DNA of 64,000 nucleotides from Clostridium acidisoli DSM 12555 (GTDB lineage: Bacteria; Bacillota; Clostridia; Clostridiales; Clostridiaceae), in NCBI RefSeq assembly GCF_900176305.1, contig NZ_FWXH01000007.1, forward strand, positions 62,001 through 126,000, written 5' to 3'. Position numbers and translations under genes: made by a program. Under the pieces are notes generated by a model. It searched no databases. It saw nothing but the letters and a program-made list of their open reading frames with translations, and was not told where the DNA came from. Within the stretch, counting starts at the first letter, position 1; every line of letters begins with the position of its first letter. Positions 33,513 to 42,913 of the stretch are shown in pieces.

Positions 33513-35201
33513 TCATAATTTAAATTCATTTACTGAAGTTTTCATTTTGTCAGACATCTCTGTCAGTATTTGTGCTGAAGAGGCAACCTTTCCAGAGGAA
33601 ATTGTTAGTTCTTCAGAAGAGGCTGCTATTTCTTCAGAAGCCGCTGAATTTTCTTCTGATACAGCTGAAGCATTGTCTACCTTACTTAAAATTTCATCCT
33701 TAGATCCATTTATAGTTAACATTTCATTACTCACCGTTGAAATTTCAGGTATTATTCTTTCAATAGAAGTCATTATTGTTTTAAATGAGTCAATTGAAGT
33801 ATCAATTACAGATACTTGAGAAGATAGTTTTGAACTTACATCATTAGTAGTGTTAACAACATTATCTGTGTCAGAATTAATAATATCAAGTAATTTGTTA
33901 ATTTCTTCAGAAGAATTTTTGCTTTGTTCCGCAAGCTTACGGATTTCATCAGCAACTACAGCAAAACCTTTTCCTGCTTCACCAGCACGTGCAGCTTCTA
34001 TGGCAGCATTTAATGCAAGGAGATTAGTTTGGTCTGAAATATCGTTGATTAATAAAGTAATTGCATTTATTTGTTTTAAATTAGCACCTAGCTCCTTAAT
34101 GCTTGTATCAATAGAGCCAAAAGAAGAATTAATTATGTTAACCGAATTTACAAGTTCAATAAGATTTTTATTACTTGATGCTGCCATAGAGTTTACAGCC
34201 ATAGCATTTGAATTAACATTTTCAATAGTTTTTGTAATTGAAGTTATTTTTTCGCTAAAGGTATTCATTGTAGAACTTATATCTACAAGTTCTTGAGCCT
34301 GTGAAGTTGAACCTTGAGCAACATCTTGAATAGCTGTATTAACTTCTTGTGAGGAAGCTGTCATCTCAGTAGATATTGATGATAAGGAAAGAGAATGTTC
34401 ACTAATGTTATTTGAATTAGACACTATTTCTTTAAGAATTGAGGAGATAGAGCTAACAGTTGTAGCTAAAGTTTTTTGCATCTCTCCAAATTCATTTGTT
34501 TTTGTAGTGTCAATTTTTAAACTAAAATCTCCTGTTGATATAACCTTCAGTTGAGAGTTAAAATCTTTTATTGAACCCTTAATGAAATATCTCAATAATA
34601 AGGATATGACTGAGTTAGCTACAAGCATAATTAGAAAAATAGCGATAAATATCATTTTAGTGGAGTTATAACTTGTAACTGATTTATTATATAAATCGGC
34701 GGCATTTTGTTTTTCAGTTTTTACAAGTCCATCTAAGTCAGAAGTTACTAAAGTACCAATATCACCATAAGCTTTCATGGATGTTGCATCAAGAGAGGCA
34801 CCATTTGTCCTTGTTTCTTTTAAGCTTGGGAATCTATTCATATAATTATTGTAATCACTTAAAAATTTATCTATTTGAGCTTTTTCTGCAGTGCTAATAT
34901 TTGTTGAGGAAAACTGTTTAAACGCTGAACGAATATTGTTATCTATGGTAACAACAGAAGCAACCATAGTTTCATCATATGGTCTATCTATAATCTTAGT
35001 TAAACTATTTCTCATAGCATTAAAATTACCATTTACATCTCCCAGGACGTTTAAACGTATCAATTCATTCTTAGACAATGAAGTTAAATTTCCTTGAATC
35101 TGAGACATACCATTATATCCAATAGCCCCCATTAAAAGTACAGAAATCAATGATAATATCCACAAAATCAAAATTCCATGGATGATCTTAATATTTTTCA
35201 T
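33513..35201 (-). CDS. Methyl-accepting chemotaxis protein
   Basis: 562 residues. Seen: transmembrane helix 1 (about 10-30), a periplasm-facing four-helix-bundle sensor (about 35-180), transmembrane helix 2 (about 181-205), HAMP (about 206-260) and a long cytoplasmic signalling helix hairpin with the kinase-contact tip [32 protein letters not shown]. The ligand is unknown; 4HB sensors bind small organic acids or amino acids. Stand-alone, 229 bases from the divergent Lrp gene. No C-terminal CheR-tethering pentapeptide is seen. Confidence 0.93.
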   Translation of the reverse strand: MKNIKIIHGILILWILSLISVLLMGAIGYNGMSQIQGNLTSLSKNELIRLNVLGDVNGNFNAMRNSLTKIIDRPYDETMVASVVTIDNNIRSAFKQFSSTNISTAEKAQIDKFLSDYNNYMNRFPSLKETRTNGASLDATSMKAYGDIGTLVTSDLDGLVKTEKQNAADLYNKSVTSYNSTKMIFIAIFLIMLVANSVISLLLRYFIKGSIKDFNSQLKVISTGDFSLKIDTTKTNEFGEMQKTLATTVSSISSILKEIVSNSNNISEHSLSLSSISTEMTASSQEVNTAIQDVAQGSTSQAQELVDISSTMNTFSEKITSITKTIENVNSNAMAVNSMAASSNKNLIELVNSVNIINSSFGSIDTSIKELGANLKQINAITLLINDISDQTNLLALNAAIEAARAGEAGKGFAVVADEIRKLAEQSKNSSEEINKLLDIINSDTDNVVNTTNDVSSKLSSQVSVIDTSIDSFKTIMTSIERIIPEISTVSNEMLTINGSKDEILSKVDNASAVSEENSAASEEIAASSEELTISSGKVASSAQILTEMSDKMKTSVNEFKL

Positions 35202-35429
35202 AGACTTAACCCTCCTTATGTATGTATATAAATGTAAAATATAGTTATTATATCGTGCGAAATATAAAAAACTTTAAGAATATTTGTAATATTTTTAATG
35301 TTACAATAACAAGCTAAAATAAAGAAAAACAATAAAAAAATTAAAATATTAATGAAATATTAAAAAATGTTTACTGGTGGTTAATAAATACGTATAATAA
35401 CATTAATTAAATAATATGGAGGTTAACTT

Positions 35430-35870
35430 ATGGATGAAATTGATTTCAAAATAATTGACGTATTGAAGCAAAATAGTAAAGTAACCAATTCGCAAATAAG
35501 TAAAAAAGTAAGTCTTTCTATTCCAGCAATTGGTGAGAGAATAAGAAAAATGGAGCAAGCAAACATAATTGAAAAATATACTATAAAGGTTAACAGGGAA
35601 AAAATAAATTATAAGGTTTTAGCTTTTGTTTTCATAAATATTGATAAAACAGAAAATATAAAAAATTTTAGGGAAAACATTATTAAATACAATTCCGTAT
35701 TAGAATGTCATCATGTTGCAGGTGAATATGATTATTTATTAAAGGTTTTAGTTGAGGATACTAAGAGTTTGGAATATTTTTTATCAGATATTTTAAAGAA
35801 AATCAAAGGTGTGTGCAAATCGAATACAATAATAACTTTATCATCGCTAAAAGAAAATATTAATGTATGA
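35430..35870 (+). CDS. Lrp/AsnC-family transcriptional regulator
   Basis: 146 residues. Seen: N-terminal helix-turn-helix DFKIIDVLKQNSKVTNSQISKKVSLSIPAIGERIRKME and a RAM effector domain with CHHVAGEYDYLLKVLVED. Lrp/AsnC proteins sense amino acids. It directly precedes a LysE-type exporter, with the exporter's ribosome site at the lrp stop (GAGGAG), so it most likely controls amino-acid export. GGAGGTTA precedes ATG 35430. Confidence 0.93.
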   Translation: MDEIDFKIIDVLKQNSKVTNSQISKKVSLSIPAIGERIRKMEQANIIEKYTIKVNREKINYKVLAFVFINIDKTENIKNFRENIIKYNSVLECHHVAGEYDYLLKVLVEDTKSLEYFLSDILKKIKGVCKSNTIITLSSLKENINV

Positions 35871-35881
35871 GGAGTAATATA

Positions 35882-36493
35882 ATGATATTCAAGGGGTTTA
35901 AATTTGGAATGTTGTTACAATTTGCAATAGGACCCGTCTGTATATTTGTGTTTCAAGTAGCATCGTTAAGAGGATTTTATATAGCAGAAACGGCAGTAAG
36001 TGGAGTTTCCTTAATTGATGGCATTTTTATCGGTATTGCAACACTTGGAATTGGTTCTGTAATTGACAAAAAGAATGTTAAAATAGGTTTAAGAATATTT
36101 GGAGCAATCATATTGTTTGTATTTGGATTAAGTATAATATTAAATCAATTCAACATTATATTTTTACCAAGTTTAAATATACACAACATTTCTAAAGGTA
36201 ATAATGCTTTTTCTCGTGCAATGCTTATTACTTTTTCCAATCCTCTAACAATAATTTTCTGGACAGGTGTATTCTCGGCAAAACTTACAGAGAAAAATAT
36301 GGATAAAAATCAAATTTACTTGTTTGGTTTTGGAGCATTGTTATCAACAGTAGTATTTTTGAGTCTAATCGCTGTAGTGGGAAGTTTTGTTAAAACATTC
36401 TTATCATATAGTGTAATACAAATATTAAATTTAATGGTGGGAGTACTTTTTATTTATTTTAGTGTTAGGATGCTTATAAGAAGGAAAGACTAA
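35882..36493 (+). CDS. LysE-family amino-acid exporter
   Basis: 203 residues with about six transmembrane helices. Seen: the conserved N-terminal GMLLQFAIGPVCIFVFQVA and the second-repeat NPLTIIFWTGVF, as in the LysE/RhtB superfamily. ATG 35882 follows GAGGAGTAATATA; the earlier ATG at 35867 overlaps the lrp stop and lies before the ribosome site. Regulation by the adjacent Lrp-type protein is inferred, and the exported amino acid is unknown. Confidence 0.88.
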   Translation: MIFKGFKFGMLLQFAIGPVCIFVFQVASLRGFYIAETAVSGVSLIDGIFIGIATLGIGSVIDKKNVKIGLRIFGAIILFVFGLSIILNQFNIIFLPSLNIHNISKGNNAFSRAMLITFSNPLTIIFWTGVFSAKLTEKNMDKNQIYLFGFGALLSTVVFLSLIAVVGSFVKTFLSYSVIQILNLMVGVLFIYFSVRMLIRRKD

Positions 36494-36596
36494 TAATATA
36501 ATTTACATATTGATAATATTTAAATTTATAGTATGCACTACAATATTATGGTAAAATAAAAATCAGAATATGCTACTAATATGTAGGAGGTAACTT

Positions 36597-37385
36597 ATGG
36601 AAAACATGATGGAGCCAATAATTACTATTAAGGATTTGAAAATGAATTATGGAGAAAAAGAAGTTTTAAGAGGTATAAATTTAAATGTTGGAAAAGGACA
36701 GATAATAGGATACATAGGGCCTAATGGAGCGGGCAAAAGTACAACCGTTAAAATAATGCTTGGACTTGTTGAAGGCTTTACGGGAGAAGTAAAAATTTTA
36801 GGACAAGATATTTTAAATGGAAGTGTGGAATATAAAAGGAAGATAGGTTATGTTCCAGAAGTTGCAGATATATATGATAGTCTTACCGCCGAAGAATATT
36901 TAACTTTTGTAGCTGAACTTTATGGCATTAATTACGAAAAGGTTGATAAGAAAGCAAGAAAATTAATGAATATGTTTGGAATAGAAAGTGTGTACAACTC
37001 AAGAATGACATCTTATTCTAAGGGAATGAAACAAAAAGTACTTATAATATCAAGTTTACTTCACAATCCAGATATATTATTTTGGGATGAGCCATTAAGT
37101 GGACTTGATGCAAATAGTGTTATGATAGTTAAGGAAATACTTTCAGAACTAGCTTCTGATGGGAAAACTATATTTTATTCATCGCATATAATGGACGTAG
37201 TTGAAAAGATAAGTAATAGAATAATTCTTATTAAGGATGGTCAAATAATTGCTGATGGAAGTTTTGAAGAACTTAAAGGGAACTCTAAAAAAGGGTCACT
37301 TGAGAGTATATTTAATGAACTTACTGGATTTAACGAATATAAAGATATAGCTAAAGAATTTATATCTACTATAAAAGAGGTGTAG
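36597..37385 (+). CDS. ABC exporter ATP-binding protein
   Basis: 262 residues. Seen: Walker A GPNGAGKST (about 42-50), Q-loop region, signature YSKGMKQK, Walker B ILFWDEPLSGLD and the switch His in YSSHIMD. This is the drug/antibiotic export-type (ABC-2-like, CcmA branch) nucleotide-binding subunit. AGGAGG precedes ATG 36597. The permease gene begins 2 bases after its stop, so the pair is one unit. Confidence 0.92.
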   Translation: MENMMEPIITIKDLKMNYGEKEVLRGINLNVGKGQIIGYIGPNGAGKSTTVKIMLGLVEGFTGEVKILGQDILNGSVEYKRKIGYVPEVADIYDSLTAEEYLTFVAELYGINYEKVDKKARKLMNMFGIESVYNSRMTSYSKGMKQKVLIISSLLHNPDILFWDEPLSGLDANSVMIVKEILSELASDGKTIFYSSHIMDVVEKISNRIILIKDGQIIADGSFEELKGNSKKGSLESIFNELTGFNEYKDIAKEFISTIKEV

Positions 37386-37387
37386 AT

Positions 37388-39013
37388 GTGAAGGATTTTA
37401 GAATATTAAAGTTTTTAGATAAATTTAAAGGCATTTTTGAAAAGTTCCATATAGACTATGAAACCATGAGAAAAATTATTCAAATAAAACTTATTATGGA
37501 CAGTAGACGAGTACCCACTGTGCTTAATAATAGGGCACGAAAAAATAAAAAATCAGAAGATGATAAAAATTCATCAGGAAGAGTTTCTATAGTTTATATT
37601 TTTATTAGTCTTATAATGATTCCATTTATATTTATAAAAGCAAATTATGCTTTTTCAATGAGTTTTGTATTTGCTATTGTCATGTTTATGCTTATGACAA
37701 CTTTAATTGCAGATTTTTCATCAGTGCTGCTTGATTTAAGAGATAAAAATATAATAGCCTCAAAACCTGTAGAAGGTAAAACAGTAAGTATGGCAAAAAT
37801 AATTCATATTTGTATTTATATTTTTTCACTTACCATTTCATTGACTGGAATTCCTTTAATAATATCATTATTTGTACATGGAGTTGTGTTTTTTATAATA
37901 TTTTTATTAGAAATAATACTTACGGATTTATTAGTAATAATGATAACCGCTCTCTTGTATCTTGCTATTTTAAGATTCTTTGATGGTGAGAAATTAAAGG
38001 ACATAATAAATTATGTGCAAATAATTTTATCTATTACGTTAACTATTGGATATCAATTTCTTGGAAGGTTATTTAATATTGTAAAGTTAAATGTGACTTT
38101 TGTTCCTAAATGGTGGCAATACTTTATTGTTCCAATGTGGTTTGGTGGGTCATTTCAGTTGATAATAAATGGTAATTACAATATATATTATATAATATTT
38201 TTATTATTAGCGGTATGTGTACCTATTCTTTCCATCTGTTTATATTTAAAGCTTATGCCAACCTTTGAAAAGAACTTACAAAAGCTTGAAAATAATGGTG
38301 AAATTACGAAAGCTAAATCAAAGTTTACAGATAAGCTAGCCAATATAGTATGCTTTACAAAAATTGAAAGGACATTTTTTAAATTTACAACTGATATGAT
38401 AAAAAATGAAAGAGAATTTAAATTAAAGGTTTATCCTTCATTAGGATTATCTATAATATTTCCATTTATATTTATGTTTAATAGAAACACTAGTTTTAGC
38501 AGCATTCGTTCTGGAAAAGGGTTTATAATGATATATTTTTGTGCATTGATGCTCCCAACAGTTGTAATGATGGTTAAATATTCAAAAGAATATAAGGGTG
38601 CATGGATTTACAAAGTCACTCCAATCAAAGATACTGGGGATATTTATAGGGGAACATTTAAAAGTCTAATTTTAAAATTAATATGTCCTATTTTCATTTT
38701 AGAGGGAATCATATTTATAGCTATATTTGGGTTAAGGATATTTCCAGACTTAATACTTGTATTTTTAAATATGATGTTATATACCGTAGTATGCTTCAAA
38801 GCATTTAAAAAAGCATTACCATTTTCAATACCTTATGCAACAGCTAAACAAAGTGAAGGTATAATTATGATACCTATTATGATATTACTAGGAGTTTTGG
38901 GTTTAATTCACTTTTTAGCAACTTTTGTTACATTTGGAGTATATATTTATATTTTAATTATGTTTATTATAGATTTTATAACTTGGAAATTTGCTTTTAA
39001 AATTAAAAATTAA
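37388..39013 (+). CDS. ABC exporter permease subunit
   Basis: 541 residues with about ten to twelve transmembrane helices in two clusters separated by a cytosolic stretch (about 280-345). It resembles the large ABC-2-like permeases often annotated as putative ABC exporters in clostridia. Start GTG 37388 is 2 bases after the ATPase gene. Substrate unknown; the operon holds no other gene and ends in a strong terminator. Confidence 0.8.
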   Translation: MKDFRILKFLDKFKGIFEKFHIDYETMRKIIQIKLIMDSRRVPTVLNNRARKNKKSEDDKNSSGRVSIVYIFISLIMIPFIFIKANYAFSMSFVFAIVMFMLMTTLIADFSSVLLDLRDKNIIASKPVEGKTVSMAKIIHICIYIFSLTISLTGIPLIISLFVHGVVFFIIFLLEIILTDLLVIMITALLYLAILRFFDGEKLKDIINYVQIILSITLTIGYQFLGRLFNIVKLNVTFVPKWWQYFIVPMWFGGSFQLIINGNYNIYYIIFLLLAVCVPILSICLYLKLMPTFEKNLQKLENNGEITKAKSKFTDKLANIVCFTKIERTFFKFTTDMIKNEREFKLKVYPSLGLSIIFPFIFMFNRNTSFSSIRSGKGFIMIYFCALMLPTVVMMVKYSKEYKGAWIYKVTPIKDTGDIYRGTFKSLILKLICPIFILEGIIFIAIFGLRIFPDLILVFLNMMLYTVVCFKAFKKALPFSIPYATAKQSEGIIMIPIMILLGVLGLIHFLATFVTFGVYIYILIMFIIDFITWKFAFKIKN

Positions 39014-39040
39014 GGTGGCTGTCAGTAGCCACCTTAATTT
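39007..39040. terminator. Bidirectional terminator
   Basis: Perfect 14-base arms AAATTAAGGTGGCT (39007-39020) and AGCCACCTTAATTT (39027-39040) with a six-base loop, followed by Ts, between the ABC permease and convergent PPK2 genes. Confidence 0.93.
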
Positions 39041-39041
39041 T

Positions 39042-39854
39042 TTAATCACTCTCTTTAACTTCTCGAATTAATTCTTTCAAATTTCCTTGGATATCTGGAA
39101 ACTTTAAATCTAATTTTTCTAGTGTATTTACTATAGTTTTAAGTACAATATAATCTCGAAACCATCTATTATCTGCGGGTACAATATGCCATGGGGCATC
39201 GTCTATACTACAATTTGATAAAACATCTTCATAATAATTTTGGTATTTATCCCAAAACTTCCGTTCCCTTAGGTCAGCTTCAGAAAATTTCCAATGTTTC
39301 TCGGGGTTCTCAAGCCGATTTTTGAGCTTTTCTTTTTGAAAATCTTTTGATATATTTAGAAAAAATTTTAGTATAATAGTACCATTATCCGTAAGATATT
39401 TTTCAAATCTATTAATTTCTTTAAATCTATTAAATGCTGTTTTATCATCAATATTACCATGAACTCTTGTAACAAGTACATCTTCATAATAGGATCTGTT
39501 AAAAACTGTAATGTTACCTGTTTTAGGAGTTACCTTGTGGATTCTCCAAAGGTAGTCGTGTAATAATTCTTCAGAAGTTGGTTCCTTAAAACTTTCAACT
39601 TTAAAACCATTAGGGTTTAAACCAGCTAAAACTTTTTTAACAGTACCGTCCTTGCCACTACAATCCATTCCTTGTAATACTATCAGTAAACTAAATTTTT
39701 TAGAGGCACAAAATACATCTTGAAGATCAATAAACTTTTTTTGTAAAATAGAATACTCTTCTTCAACATCCTTTTTTGATAAATCATTTGTGTATTTAGG
39801 ACTAAAATCTTTTAAATTTATATGTTGGTTTAATTTAACGATAAAATCATCCAT
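39042..39854 (-). CDS. PPK2-family polyphosphate:nucleotide phosphotransferase
   Basis: 270 residues. Seen: Walker A GMDCSGKDG (62-70), ESFKEPTSEELLHDYLWRIHK (lid region), Walker B-like FNRSYYEDVLVTRVHG (118-133) and a C-terminal WHIVPADNRWFRDYIV. PPK2 enzymes phosphorylate AMP, ADP or other nucleotides from polyphosphate; the class cannot be set from eye, but the length fits single-domain forms. GGGAGATAG precedes ATG 39854. Stand-alone. Confidence 0.9.
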   Translation of the reverse strand: MDDFIVKLNQHINLKDFSPKYTNDLSKKDVEEEYSILQKKFIDLQDVFCASKKFSLLIVLQGMDCSGKDGTVKKVLAGLNPNGFKVESFKEPTSEELLHDYLWRIHKVTPKTGNITVFNRSYYEDVLVTRVHGNIDDKTAFNRFKEINRFEKYLTDNGTIILKFFLNISKDFQKEKLKNRLENPEKHWKFSEADLRERKFWDKYQNYYEDVLSNCSIDDAPWHIVPADNRWFRDYIVLKTIVNTLEKLDLKFPDIQGNLKELIREVKESD

Positions 39855-39942
39855 TAGTCTATCTCCCTTTGTTTTTTATTTAATATATAGATATTTTTAC
39901 ATAGATATATATAATTATAAATAAAATTAATATAAACGCAAT

Positions 39943-39977
39943 AATAAATCCATATTTGGTGGCAATATGGCTTTATT
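39943..39977. other. Hairpin in the PPK2/kinase divergent gap
   Basis: AATAAA-t-CCATAT (39943-39955) and ATATGG-c-TTTATT (39965-39977) form a 12-base-pair stem with one mismatch. It lies in a 231-base gap between two divergent genes, so a terminator would serve no known gene. Possible small RNA end or regulator site; otherwise I see nothing in this gap. Confidence 0.3.
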
Positions 39978-40085
39978 GTTTCAAAATAATATTTTTGGAA
40001 AAATTACTTAAATCATGCTAATATAGTACTGTAGAAAATTTCTTGATTTTGGATGATATATTATAATTGAAGATGAGGTGGGAGT

Positions 40086-41972
40086 ATGTGTATATCTAAT
40101 AATGAATTAGCATGTTTATATTTTTCTAATAATAAGGTGGTTAGGGTTAATAATGCATTTATTAAATTAACAGGGTATGATGAAAATCAATTTTTAGGAA
40201 AGTCATCAACAGAAGTTTTTAAAATTTTAAGGTCAAACATAACAGGTGAATTAGAAATTAATGAGGGTAATGGTTTAGATTGCTTCATATTCACAAAATC
40301 ATTAGCTGTAAAAAGTGTAACAATAAGTAATGAATACAGATTAAATGGTGAAGCTAAATATTGTTTTACAGAAAAAGAAGAATTTGATTTAAATAATAAC
40401 AATTATATAAATGAGATATATAATAGTGATTTAATTGGCTTAGCAATGTATAGCTATCCAGAAATGATTTTATTGAAGGCAAATGAGAAATATCTTTATC
40501 ATTTATGTAAGACATTTAATATAGAAAAAAATTGCATAGGCATGAAAAAAGAATATATTATGAGAAACTATAATAAAGGAGACATAGAAGGATTCTGGAA
40601 GAAGATAATCCAGTCAGGTGAGGTTTATCATAATAGAAAAATGAAGGTTATAGATACATATGGAAAACATTCATATTGGGATATAACAGTTGTTCCCATT
40701 AGAGCTCACGGTGACATAAAATATTTAGCAGAAACTATAATAGATGTAGCTGAAGAAAGTGTTAATATAAAAAACAGCGAAGAAAATTTAATAAATTATG
40801 AAAAACAATTAAGTATGGTTTTTAATAATATCAAATTACCTGTAATTTGTGTTTCTTATCCTGATTTTTTTATAAAAAAAATAAACAATGAAGGATTAAG
40901 GTTATTAAGAAGTTTGAAAAAAAGTAATTTCTTGAATGTAGGAAATTCATTTGAAAATAAAATCAAATTTTCAAATGAAGATAATATTGAATGTATAAAT
41001 CAAATGATTAAAACTAAGACTGTAGTAAATCTGAAAAAATTTACTGTTAAATTAGATGACAAGGTGAAATATTATAAAATCAGCTATCAACCAATTCTAG
41101 ATATGAATTCAGAGGTATCAGAATTTTTTATAATTGCTATTGATATTACAAATGAAGAGGAGGAAATGAATGAAGTTAGAAAATCAATAGAAGCAAGAGA
41201 AAATTCTTTTTCTTTTATAGTCCATGAATTTAGGACACCTTTAACTACTTTAAGTGCAACGATTCAACTTATAGAATGTGTATATAAATCAGAGATATCT
41301 GATAAATTAGAAAAATACATAAAAATGATGAATAGAAATGTAAATCAGCAATTACGGTTAGTAAATAATTTGCTTGACATAACAAGAGCGGAGACTGGAT
41401 ATCTTAAAGTTCATAGTGAAAATAGAGATATTGTCTCTATGACTAAAGAAATTATAAAATCTATAAATACATTTGCAAAATCTAAGAATATAAGTGTAAA
41501 ATTTAACTGCAAATTGAAACAGAAGGTTATTGCTATTGATGATGAAAAATATGAAAGAATATTATTAAACTTGCTTTCAAATGCAATAAAATACACTCCT
41601 GAACATAAGAATATTGAGGTTGGTATTGTTATAAAGAACAATAATTTTGTGGATATTATTGTTAAAGATGATGGTGTAGGCATAGCAAAAGAAAAACAAT
41701 CTATAATATTTAATAGATTTGGGCAATCTGAAAGTGTTTTAACGAGAAAATCTGAGGGCACAGGTATAGGTCTATATCTTGTAAAACTTTTAGTAAAAGC
41801 TTTAGGGGGAAATATTACCTTAACTAGTGAGGAAAATATCGGCAGCACCTTTATTATAAGTTTGCCTGATATAAAAATTGAATTTAAAAAAGAAAAAAAT
41901 TTACAAGAATTTACTAACAATAGACTAGTGCAAAATATGAAAGTTGAGTTTTCCACCATATATCTGGAGTGA
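40086..41972 (+). CDS. Soluble multi-PAS orphan sensor histidine kinase
   Basis: 628 residues with no transmembrane helix. Seen: three PAS-like regions (about 5-95, 115-220, 245-355), HisKA with VHEFRTPLTTLSA (His380), N-box LLSNAIKYTP, G1 KDDGVGIA, G2 GTGIGLYLV, and a C-terminal tail KVEFSTIYLE that echoes IEFSDIY in the agr-locus kinase. There is no response regulator beside it. Such cytosolic orphans in clostridia are candidates for Spo0A phosphorylation (family knowledge). Start ATG 40086 has GAGGTGGGAG before it. Followed by a strong terminator, so it is monocistronic. Confidence 0.85.
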   Translation: MCISNNELACLYFSNNKVVRVNNAFIKLTGYDENQFLGKSSTEVFKILRSNITGELEINEGNGLDCFIFTKSLAVKSVTISNEYRLNGEAKYCFTEKEEFDLNNNNYINEIYNSDLIGLAMYSYPEMILLKANEKYLYHLCKTFNIEKNCIGMKKEYIMRNYNKGDIEGFWKKIIQSGEVYHNRKMKVIDTYGKHSYWDITVVPIRAHGDIKYLAETIIDVAEESVNIKNSEENLINYEKQLSMVFNNIKLPVICVSYPDFFIKKINNEGLRLLRSLKKSNFLNVGNSFENKIKFSNEDNIECINQMIKTKTVVNLKKFTVKLDDKVKYYKISYQPILDMNSEVSEFFIIAIDITNEEEEMNEVRKSIEARENSFSFIVHEFRTPLTTLSATIQLIECVYKSEISDKLEKYIKMMNRNVNQQLRLVNNLLDITRAETGYLKVHSENRDIVSMTKEIIKSINTFAKSKNISVKFNCKLKQKVIAIDDEKYERILLNLLSNAIKYTPEHKNIEVGIVIKNNNFVDIIVKDDGVGIAKEKQSIIFNRFGQSESVLTRKSEGTGIGLYLVKLLVKALGGNITLTSEENIGSTFIISLPDIKIEFKKEKNLQEFTNNRLVQNMKVEFSTIYLE

Positions 41973-41976
41973 ATGA

Positions 41977-42020
41977 AAAATACCTCATGTAGAATATTGA
42001 CGTTCTACATGAGGTATTTT
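41977..42020 (+). terminator. Terminator of the PAS kinase gene
   Basis: A perfect 18-base inverted repeat, 41977-41994 and 42003-42020, with an eight-base loop and four Ts at the end. Confidence 0.92.
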
Positions 42021-42180
42021 ATGTTTAATATTGCTGTGGAATATATTACCGTTGACATTATAATCAACTTTGATAGTATTACATATGTTGGCTTAAATTA
42101 AAATATAAACCAAAGAAAATTAATAGAATTATGCTTCTAAAATAACTTAAAAATATTTAAACAAATTTAAGGAGGAAACA

Positions 42181-42450
42181 ATGAAAGCAATATTATATAA
42201 AGATAATGTAGCCCCATATGTTATGGAAATTAGTGAGTTAGAGGTATTGAATAGGTTAGAAAAGGGTTGCTTAAAAATGTTTTTTAACGAGGATGAGTTT
42301 GTAGCAATTTGCAATAGCATAAATATGGAAAATTCTATAATAAAATCTGCAGCTGATATAAAAGAAGACTTTATAGTTGTTGGACTTAAATATGGAAAAG
42401 TTATTTCGTTAAATGATAAACAAATAGAACATGTTATGGAATCAATATAA
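42181..42450 (+). CDS. Hypothetical small protein
   Basis: 89 residues, acidic, no membrane helix. Not recognised. It contains APYVMEISELEVLNRLEKG and ends ISLNDKQIEHVMESI. AAGGAGG precedes ATG 42181, a strong site, and the gene ends before a hairpin at 42519-42550. It lies directly upstream of the kdp operon but is separated from it by that terminator. Confidence 0.65.
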   Translation: MKAILYKDNVAPYVMEISELEVLNRLEKGCLKMFFNEDEFVAICNSINMENSIIKSAADIKEDFIVVGLKYGKVISLNDKQIEHVMESI

Positions 42451-42518
42451 TTTTAAACAATAAAAATAAGTGGTGATAAATATAAACCGTTAATTTGAAT
42501 TAGTACATATTATTGGAT

Positions 42519-42550
42519 GTGTGCATAGGCTTGTAAAAATCTGTGTACAC
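42519..42550 (+). terminator. Terminator before the kdp operon
   Basis: GTGTGCA (42519-42525) pairs with TGTACAC (42544-42550) apart from one G-U, followed by TATTTTTATATTTATTTTTTT. It ends the small hypothetical gene. Confidence 0.65.
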
Positions 42551-42580
42551 TATTTTTATATTTATTTTTTTATAAATATA

Positions 42581-42635
42581 AATCTTTATACAATCTTAAC
42601 ACCTATTGCTAGAATCTTTATCCAACATTTATATT
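42581..42635 (+). promoter_or_regulatory. kdp promoter with KdpE-like binding site
   Basis: TTTATACAATCTTAACACC at 42585-42603 resembles the E. coli KdpE site (TTTATA, then TTTACACC, from memory). A 13-base near-direct repeat (AATCTTTATACAA at 42581, AATCTTTATCCAA at 42613) recurs 32 bases apart, about three helical turns. TTGCTA at 42606-42611 with TATATT at 42630-42635 (18-base spacer) is the likely promoter, directly downstream of the KdpE-like site. Confidence 0.5.
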
Positions 42636-42687
42636 ATCAGTGCTAATATTAGGAATGTAAAAATTAAGAAATAAAGGAGTGAGAGTG

Positions 42688-42786
42688 ATGATGGATCTAG
42701 TTTTTATTTGCTTACTTATAATTGGATTCATATCAATTAAATTTTTTACAGATTGGTGTGAAAAACAAATTAATAAAAGGCAATAA
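42688..42786 (+). CDS. Small kdp-leader membrane peptide (KdpZ-like)
   Basis: 32 residues: one transmembrane helix (VFICLLIIGFISIKFF) then a charged tail with Trp-Cys-Glu-Lys. The ATG ATG start follows AAAGGAGTG. It is the first ORF of the kdp operon. The kdp locus of C. acetobutylicum is reported to carry small ORFs named kdpZ and kdpY ahead of kdpA (from memory); this may match kdpZ. Function unknown. Confidence 0.65.
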   Translation: MMDLVFICLLIIGFISIKFFTDWCEKQINKRQ

Positions 42787-42809
42787 TAAATTTGAAGGAG
42801 AGGATAAAA

Positions 42810-42887
42810 TTGGTTTTACTAATTATAATAGTGGTTTTGATGTTCTGCTATTTAGGATATGCATTATTTAATCCTGAAAAGTTCTAA
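42810..42887 (+). CDS. kdpF: Potassium-transporting ATPase small subunit KdpF
   Basis: 25 residues: one transmembrane helix ending in CYLGYALFNPEKF. The Y-A-L-x-x-P-E-K-F end is the KdpF hallmark. Start TTG 42810 follows AAGGAGAGG. KdpF stabilises the KdpABC complex. It lies 26 bases before kdpA. Confidence 0.88.
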   Translation: MVLLIIIVVLMFCYLGYALFNPEKF

Positions 42888-42913
42888 TTCTAAAAAGCGT
42901 GGAGGTTTTTAAT

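Noticed and set aside
33547-34296. Two plus-strand frames in the first chemoreceptor gene
   Set aside because: Antisense to clear MCP signalling motifs; no ribosome sites.
35202-35429. 229-base divergent gap between chemoreceptor and Lrp genes
   Set aside because: Scanned for regulatory RNA or operator repeats; only AT-rich tracts and no convincing motif.
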